From Taudactylus pleione (taxonomy: Eukaryota > Chordata > Amphibia > Anura > Myobatrachidae): a stretch of 64,000 bases of DNA. A program made the position numbers and the translations under genes. Below, in pieces: positions 58,074 to 64,000 of the stretch. Location of the stretch: contig JAUIMM010000570.1 in NCBI GenBank assembly GCA_031769625.1, positions 2,418,001-2,482,000 of the forward strand, given 5' to 3'. The notes below the pieces were generated by a model. It worked only from the letters and a program-made list of their open reading frames with translations. It was not told the DNA's origin and did no database searches. Position 1 is the first letter of the stretch; every line of letters starts with the position of its first letter.

Positions 58074-58862
58074 GGGCCTGATTCAGAGCTGAACGCTCTG
58101 ACCAGAGCGCTCGCTCTGAATCAGGGCTCTCCTCCATGAAAATGGAGCGGCCTCCTGGCCGCTCGTATAGCTGTGGGTGACCACCCACAGCATATGCGAG
58201 CGGCCAAAAAGATGGTCGCGATGGTCTTGACCATCACGACCATCGGACTTGCGACGGAGACCCTGCGGTAGGGTCTCCCTGTCACAAGCCCTGAAGTGAT
58301 TTTGGCTCTAATAGAGCCAAAATCACTCCCACTGACATCACTAGTGATGTCAGTGGGGCCGGCTTCAGACAGTAGGCGTTCCCATGGGAACGCCTCCGTC
58401 TGGCAGGCACACCCCTGGCACGCCCACCAAAGGGGGCGTGCTGCCAATCAACATCGACAGCACGCCCCCTTTGGTGCGAGACCCGGAGCGATGGAAAGCT
58501 CGTCACTCCCCGGGTCTCGCGCATGCGCACGACGGAGCTCCCTCCGTCGTGCGCATGCGCAGTGGGGAACATCGACCCGCTAGTGATGCCAGTGGGGCCG
58601 GCTTCAGACAGTAGGCGTTCTCATGGGAACGCCTCCGTCTGGCAGGCACGCCCCCGGCACGCCCACCAAAGGGGGCATGCTGCCAATCAACATCGACAGC
58701 ACGCCCCCTTTGGTGTGAGACCCGGAGCGATGGAAAGCTCATCACTCCCCGGGTCTCGCGCATGCGCACGACGGAGCTCCCTCCGTCGTGCGCATGCGCA
58801 GTGGGGAACATCGACCCGCTTGCGAGCATCCTGACGCTCACGAGTGGGTCTGAATGACCCCC
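58074..58862. mobile_element. Harbinger-type MITE with internal duplication
   Basis: The left end is gggcctgattcagagc, preceded by TCT. The right end, gtctgaatgacccc, is diverged. The interior shares gatggtcgcgatggtcttga, gtgatgtcagtgg and ccaccaaagggggcg with the palindromic MITE at 28937-29890. Confidence 0.7.
58343..58820. repeat. 239-bp tandem duplication in the MITE
   Basis: Copies 58343-58581 and 58582-58820 are nearly identical, with few substitutions (for example cccatggg and ctcatggg). Each includes a gcgcatgcgcacgacggagc palindrome. Confidence 0.9.
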
Positions 58863-59923
58863 TTTGTCCTCTCCTTTCCGTCAAAAACACCCATTAATTT
58901 CCCCAAGCCTCAGTGGCAGTTATATGCGGCACCTGTTCACTGATGCTCTGTTAAGGGGTTAATGTATTGCATTGTTCCTGCCCTGACCCTGACAGGGAAA
59001 AAATGTGAGTTAATTTCTTTCGTCAAATTTACTGACAATTGGCAGTCATATTTATTGGGGGCCAAGGCCTGATACGGTCTGAAATAAAAGCCTGTTTTGC
59101 TCTGGTACTTGGGTCTCCTATCTTGGGCGGTTTACAATTACAACACACATGTAGCTTAACGTGTGGGTGGATACGATGGACAGATGTGTAATCTGAGTGC
59201 TGCAATACTTTAAATATTTACTTTCTCCAACTTTGAGATTGCTGTAACATTGTTTCCGGTGTTTCGCTGTGTTCTTATTCTAAAGTACTCAAGACATGGC
59301 TAAAATAAACCGTAGCTGCTTCATTCATAAACATTACCAGGAAAGGATTATGTCATGCCTCTTACACCCAAAGAAACAACTAAGTCCTATCCAAGTTTCC
59401 ATCTGACTGAGGATGTTTGGAAAGTCGGACTTCCCGCTGTGTGTCTCTGTAAGGAGAACGAGAGAAATGGAAAGAAAATAGAATATATATTAAGACAAAA
59501 GATGAATGTACTGCTCTAGGCCTGTTTGTGCTTATATAATAGGACCCCACTTACACTAAAGCCACGTTACTAGCCTATGGCTTTACATTTTGGTGGCGGC
59601 AAAGTTAAAGTCAATTTAATGTGGTGCGCAATTTCTAAATTAAGCTGCACCAACTCACAGTGCTTAGTGTACACCTGCATAATATTTTTCCTGTATTGTA
59701 CTACAAGTCTCAGCATGGCATGTTTTAAATGAGAGTGTGCAGTCCAAGCTCCCCCTCTTCCTCTGTATTTGTGTATGTAAAGTACACTTGAAGGCTGAGA
59801 CTCCTTCTGCCTGGTACTGGCACCCCTCCCACCTGCCCTTAGGTGTTTTTAATCCGCATTGCTGTCTACATATTAGAATAGTCACTATTATAGGTAAGTC
59901 CTAGATGAATTGATATGTGTTAG
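58863..59923. other. No recognised gene
   Basis: Mixed composition with no terminal repeats or coding signature seen. Confidence 0.35.
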
Positions 59924-61131
59924 CAGGGCTGCCATCAGAAATTGCGGGGCCCAGTACTGACAATATTGGTAGGGCCCCCCAGAGGCGGGTAGAACTGTGG
60001 TGGAGCTATTTTGGGAGCAGGACATCAATTGTTGTGTGGTCACCAGTTTAAACATTCTCAAAGTTTGGGCTGTGTGGGCAGTTGTTAGGGAAGGCTGTTT
60101 GGAGTAAGGGGGGAAAAGGGCAGGGAAGGCCGGCTGGACTGGGCGAGGGGCAGGGCAGATAGGCTGGCTGGATTAGGGGGCTAGAAAAGGCTGGCTGGAC
60201 TGGGGCAGGGAAGACAGACTTGCTGGACTGGGGGGGAGGTCGCAGAAAGGCTGACTGGACTGGGGCAGGGCAGATAAGACTGGACTAGGGAGATGCAGGG
60301 AAGGCTGGCTGAACTGGTGGAGGGGCAGGGAAGGCAGACTGGCTGGACTAGGGGGGTGCAGGGAAGGTTGGGTGGACTAGTTGGCAGGGCAGGGAATGCA
60401 AACTGGCTGGACTAGGGGGACACAGGGAAGGCTTGTCAGACTGGGGGCAGGGCAGGGAACGCAGACTGGCTGGACTAGGAGGGCTCAGGGAAGGCTGGAT
60501 GGCTGGACTGGGGCATTGAAGACAGACTGGCTGGACTGGGGTCGCAGAAAGGCTGGCTGGACTGTGGCAGGGCAGGGAAAATAGTTTGGCTGGACTAGGG
60601 GAAAGCAGGGAAGGCTGGCTGGACTTAGGGGGTAGGGTGTGAACAGGGGAGGGCAGGCGAACTGGCTGGACTTGGGGGGGGCAGGAAATACTGGCTGGAC
60701 AGGGCAAAGGCAGATTACCTGGTTTCTGTATAATGATCACAGGCTCCGGCGCTAGCGATATATCCTGAGAGAAAAGGGGCCTGGATGGCAGCGGGGAGGA
60801 ATATACGGGTGGCAGGCACTAGGAGGGAGACAGAGTATCAACGCAGCAGCGGCATTTGAAATAAGCCAATCAGGAGCAGTATAGAGCTGACTGTGAGCAA
60901 ATCACAGCTCGCAAAACAGCAGCCAATCAGGAGCAGCCACTCCTGATTGTCTGCCGTTCCGCGAGCTGTGATTGGCTTGCAGCCGAATCCATATTTCAAT
61001 TGCAGCTGCCGTGCTGCACCAATGTTCCTTTTCCCTGTCGCCCATGTATTCCTCCCTGCTGCCACCCGGGCCCCCTCTCTCTCCATGCCCGGGACTGGAG
61101 TCCCGACCGTCCCCCCCTGATGGCTGCCCTG
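59924..61131. mobile_element. 1.2-kb hAT element, exact 8-bp duplication
   Basis: The ends cagggctgccatcag and ctgatggctgccctg are inverted copies of a hAT-type terminus. TGTGTTAG is duplicated exactly at 59916-59923 and 61132-61139. Half of the interior is the GC-rich minisatellite. Inverted cctgattg/caatcagg words lie near 60870-60970. No transposase. Confidence 0.9.
60083..60715. repeat. Degenerate G-rich minisatellite
   Basis: Units combine ggctggctggactggggcag, gggaaggcagactggctgga and ctaggggg with variable spacing (about 25-65 bp). The strand is G-rich throughout. Frames across it are low-complexity artefacts. Confidence 0.85.
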
Positions 61132-61139
61132 TGTGTTAG

Positions 61140-62700
61140 TAGTAAGCATGTTAGTGACCCATCTGATGAGGTTCACCTTGAGGTCCTCACTTATACTCCT
61201 TGTTAATTGTAGAGTTTATCAAAATTATTTTCCTATTGTTAATCTGCATTTTGTTTTTTCCAATTCACAATGCCCAAGGCAGCACTAACCATACATACGG
61301 CTCTACATTATATAATTCAAATTAGTTCTTCTCTGCATACTGTAAAAACATAAAACTCTTACTTCAGGCTATAGAGATTTGTCGAATTGGTAGACGATTG
61401 GATTAGTGTGAAGTCACTTCCTAATGATTAAACCACAGGATAGACTTCTGGAGAAGGACAATCATGGGTGCATGGGGTACAGTAGTGATGGGGACTTGAG
61501 GTGAAAGGTATGGCAATACTCAGTCGTACCCTACCCCCCACATGACCTCACTAAGACACTGGGTGACTGCAGTGGACTGTACATGCTTAGAAGAGGCTCT
61601 CCATCCCAGGGGCCCCAGGTGGTGATAACGTTATCAAAATTTTGCTTTGAGGCAGCAATGAACTGTTCTGCCCTTGCCTATTACTGTCACTTTCCCAAGC
61701 ACATTTGTTGGGTATAAGATCTAATCATCTGCTTCTCTTTTAGCAAAATAATGTTTTGTAGACAAATATCTGTTATATGCTCCAATAACTGCTTCAGAAA
61801 GGTGGGTTTCTGAAGCTAATGGTGAAGAGAGCAGAGTAGCCTATGGTGTCTGCGGTACATCAGAAACACATGAAAAGGGGTTTCTTTTTATATATGATTT
61901 TAGTTCACCTGTCATGGATTCAGATGAACGACAATTAATAGAATAATGCCCTATTAAAGTCATGGCAAGCCGGTGAAAACAGAATAAAAAAAAAAACACA
62001 TCTGCACCACACTTGCCTACTCTCCTGGAGCATCCAGGAGATTCCCGGAACTTAAGAGTAGGCTGTATTTCCTATGGGCTGGAATCCTGTCCCTCTGACT
62101 TTGCCTCATGGATCCTTCTGCTTGATACTGTGCACTGCAGGTTACTCCACCGGTGTTCTGGCCTGTGTTGGATCCAGCAGCCATTGGTTCTCTATGTGGG
62201 CTCTGTGCTGGCTTTTTTCTAGCCTACACCTCCCTGTCTATTATCTGTCAGATAGCTGTTTTGCCCTTAGGAGTGTGCATCTCAGCTATACTTCACTCTT
62301 CTCCACCTGAGTCATCTGTTCCCCTACAGAGGCCCCGAGCGATCTCCTGCTGCTGCAGCCCTTTGGCTCCAGTCCCTTGGAGTGTTTTCATCAAACATTT
62401 CTATAATTATCCCGGCCTAGTTGCCCCTATGTCCATATTGTAGGGAACCCCCTAGTCTCTGCTGCATCTCTTGACGGTCCTCTAACGAAACACTCAGTTT
62501 TTATGGCAGTTAATCTCTTTGGCCCGCTCTTCATCCCCCCCATTGCCACTCCAGAGCCAAGTCATCAGCTGTCTCCCAGCTACTAGCCTAACCAGCCTGC
62601 TCAACCTCACACAGAATGACTTTTTTGAGGTCCACTCAGTTTCCTCCTTTCAACCATGCAGAAAAAACACTTCTACCTTTACACGTCAAGGACCACCACC
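61140..62700. other. No confident gene; possible LINE 5' flank
   Basis: Short frames only. The phrase ttgcctactctcctgga near 62013 looks like an interspersed-repeat word. It may be the 5' part of the L1-type element that follows. Confidence 0.35.
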
Positions 62701-62718
62701 ACCCCAATCACCCCCTTC

Positions 62719-63965
62719 ATCTACCCTGCTTTGTTTATGGGCACTGAACTAGAGTCATCATCTGGGCTGGCTACTAAATCCGATATTCAATGTATGCTGT
62801 GGGACACATTAGCCGTGGAATTCCTGAAAAACATTGGAGGATATTCGCAAATATATTTTGGAGCTGTCCCAACAGACTATAGCTACGGAAATGTGGATGG
62901 ACTCTAACTCTACAGTTGTAAACGATGCCCTTCATGAGATTGAATTCCTCCATCCTGAGAATGAATTTCTTAAAGACAAAGCAGAGGCTGAGAGAACCTC
63001 AGACTGAGCAACATTCTAGAATCAGTTGACTCTGAGCCTGGACGGCCGCCTCCTTTTAGTTTTCTCAAACTTTAGTCCCTTCACTATCAGAAACTTCCAT
63101 CTACACATAATGGGCCCATTGTACTCTCCACCCTAAACCAGCGGACACTGATCACTCAAAGGATGTCATTTAGAAATTCCTATAATCTAAAAATCATTAA
63201 AATGACGATATTGTCATCGCTTGCAGGAACTCTCCATATTTCTTCTTTGAAGGAGCTAAGATTCAGGATTTGGCCACCTCCACTGTTAATAAATACCTTG
63301 ATCTTTGTGATGTTACTAAGACTTTCAGAGATAACGGCTTTCATTACAGATGGCACTTTCCGTTCCTGATTTCCACCTAATTGTGGATGTGGGAGACAGA
63401 CTAATTTTTCTTCGTGACCAAAGAGTATAGGTTTGCTTAAGAAACTAGATCTATACATCCTCAAGCCTTGGAGATACCTCCTTCACAAACCGATGACACT
63501 AGTATCCCGTCTCTTGTCTCTTTATCACAGACGGAGGATCTGCGCCTGATTTATGTCCAATTGCTACGACTCTTCTACAGTTTATCTTCTCTCTCTACCA
63601 TACTCATGCCATTGTGTAGTGTTTCCATTTCTTGTAATTTCTTGTAGCTACTGACCTTTTCCCTCTCTCTTCCCTTTGTCTTTCCCTGACCCTCCATCCA
63701 GCACAGCATGTCCTGTGCTTTCCTTGTTGGTCTCTTCCATTCCCTTTTCGCACTTTCTTCAGCTTTGTGTAGAAATATCATTTCAATACATCTCTATAAT
63801 TTCTAAAGGTCTCAACACCCTCCCAGAAATGTTAAATGTTGTATAACACTGTTACGAAACTTAAAGCTAACTTTATTATCCTCCAGGAAGCCCACTTAAA
63901 AAAAAAAAAGGCCATGCCACCCTGTCTTCACATCAGTGTCTTTTCGTGGAGTATTCCTCCCATGT
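62719..63965 (+). pseudogene. L1-type LINE: ORF1 remnant and ORF2 start
   Basis: Plus strand, several frames. The ORF1-like part starts MGTELESSSGLATKSD at 62719, continues with a helical, charged stretch (LHEIEFLHPENEFLKDK, about 62930) and ends near 63390 with FHYRWHFPF, which resembles the C-terminal YRWxFPF of L1/Tx1 ORF1. A T/C-rich stretch follows. From about 63857 a frame reads KLKANFIILQEAHL, like the start of the L1 apurinic endonuclease, where the Glu of QE(T/A)H is catalytic. It breaks off at about 63978 where a Harbinger-type end begins. Stops are present. Assignment rests on two short motifs in the right order. Confidence 0.55.
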
Positions 63966-63978
63966 GTCTAAGAAACAT

Positions 63979-64000
63979 GGGACCTCATTCAGAGTCGGTT
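63979..64000. mobile_element. Left end of a Harbinger-type element, cut by window
   Basis: The phrase gggacctcattcagagtcgg resembles the Harbinger-1 and MITE ends (gggcctcattcagag). The rest lies beyond the window. Confidence 0.5.

Noticed and set aside
60348..60740. 130-codon Pro/Ser-rich minus-strand frame
   Set aside because: It is a translation of the G-rich minisatellite, low complexity only.

Overview
The window reads as intergenic DNA from a large, repeat-rich vertebrate genome. An anuran amphibian fits best: Penelope-like, DIRS, L2, PIF/Harbinger, hAT and mariner elements occur together with many short MITEs and hammerhead-like motifs. This is an inference from the repeat types only. 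I recognise no host gene, tRNA, rRNA or CRISPR array. Almost every long reading frame belongs to a transposable element or to a tandem repeat.

Layout. 1-9.4 kb is a patchwork of MITEs and foldback repeats. 9.4-13.0 kb holds a decayed hAT element (minus strand) with a BED-finger transposase. 16.4-30.4 kb is a Penelope-like element (PLE, plus strand) with reverse transcriptase and GIY-YIG remnants. It has been entered by a 983-bp hAT MITE, a 1.44-kb element carrying a minisatellite, a 7.35-kb PIF/Harbinger element (Harbinger-1, 21351-28702) and a 0.95-kb palindromic MITE. A 5'-truncated L2 LINE lies at 30.4-32.0 kb. 33.6-49.5 kb holds a second PLE in minus orientation. It abuts a 3'-truncated DIRS retrotransposon, which is itself split by a second 7.94-kb Harbinger (Harbinger-2, 37103-45046). 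50-64 kb has MITEs, a duplicated LTR-like block, a mariner remnant, a short Helitron, an hAT with a GC-rich minisatellite and the 5' part of an L1-type LINE.

Most notable are the two Harbinger elements. Both have the same three-gene layout: a Myb/SANT-like gene A (minus), a HARBI1-type DDE transposase (plus) divergent from it, and a second Myb/SANT-like gene B (minus) convergent with the transposase. In Harbinger-1 all three genes can be spliced by hand at GT-AG sites into open frames of about 342, 362 and 230 codons, and the TIRs and a 3-bp target-site duplication are intact, so it may be an autonomous copy. In Harbinger-2 gene A is still open (328 codons) with the same intron phases, while the transposase and gene B are broken. 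Each element has a different tandem-repeat array in the gene A/transposase intergenic region.

A second theme is six hammerhead-like motifs. Two lie at the 5' end of 0.73-0.81-kb elements flanked by 12-14-bp duplications, which suggests retroposed non-autonomous PLE derivatives. Because the second PLE copy lacks two of the insertions found in the first, the window contains its own empty-site controls.
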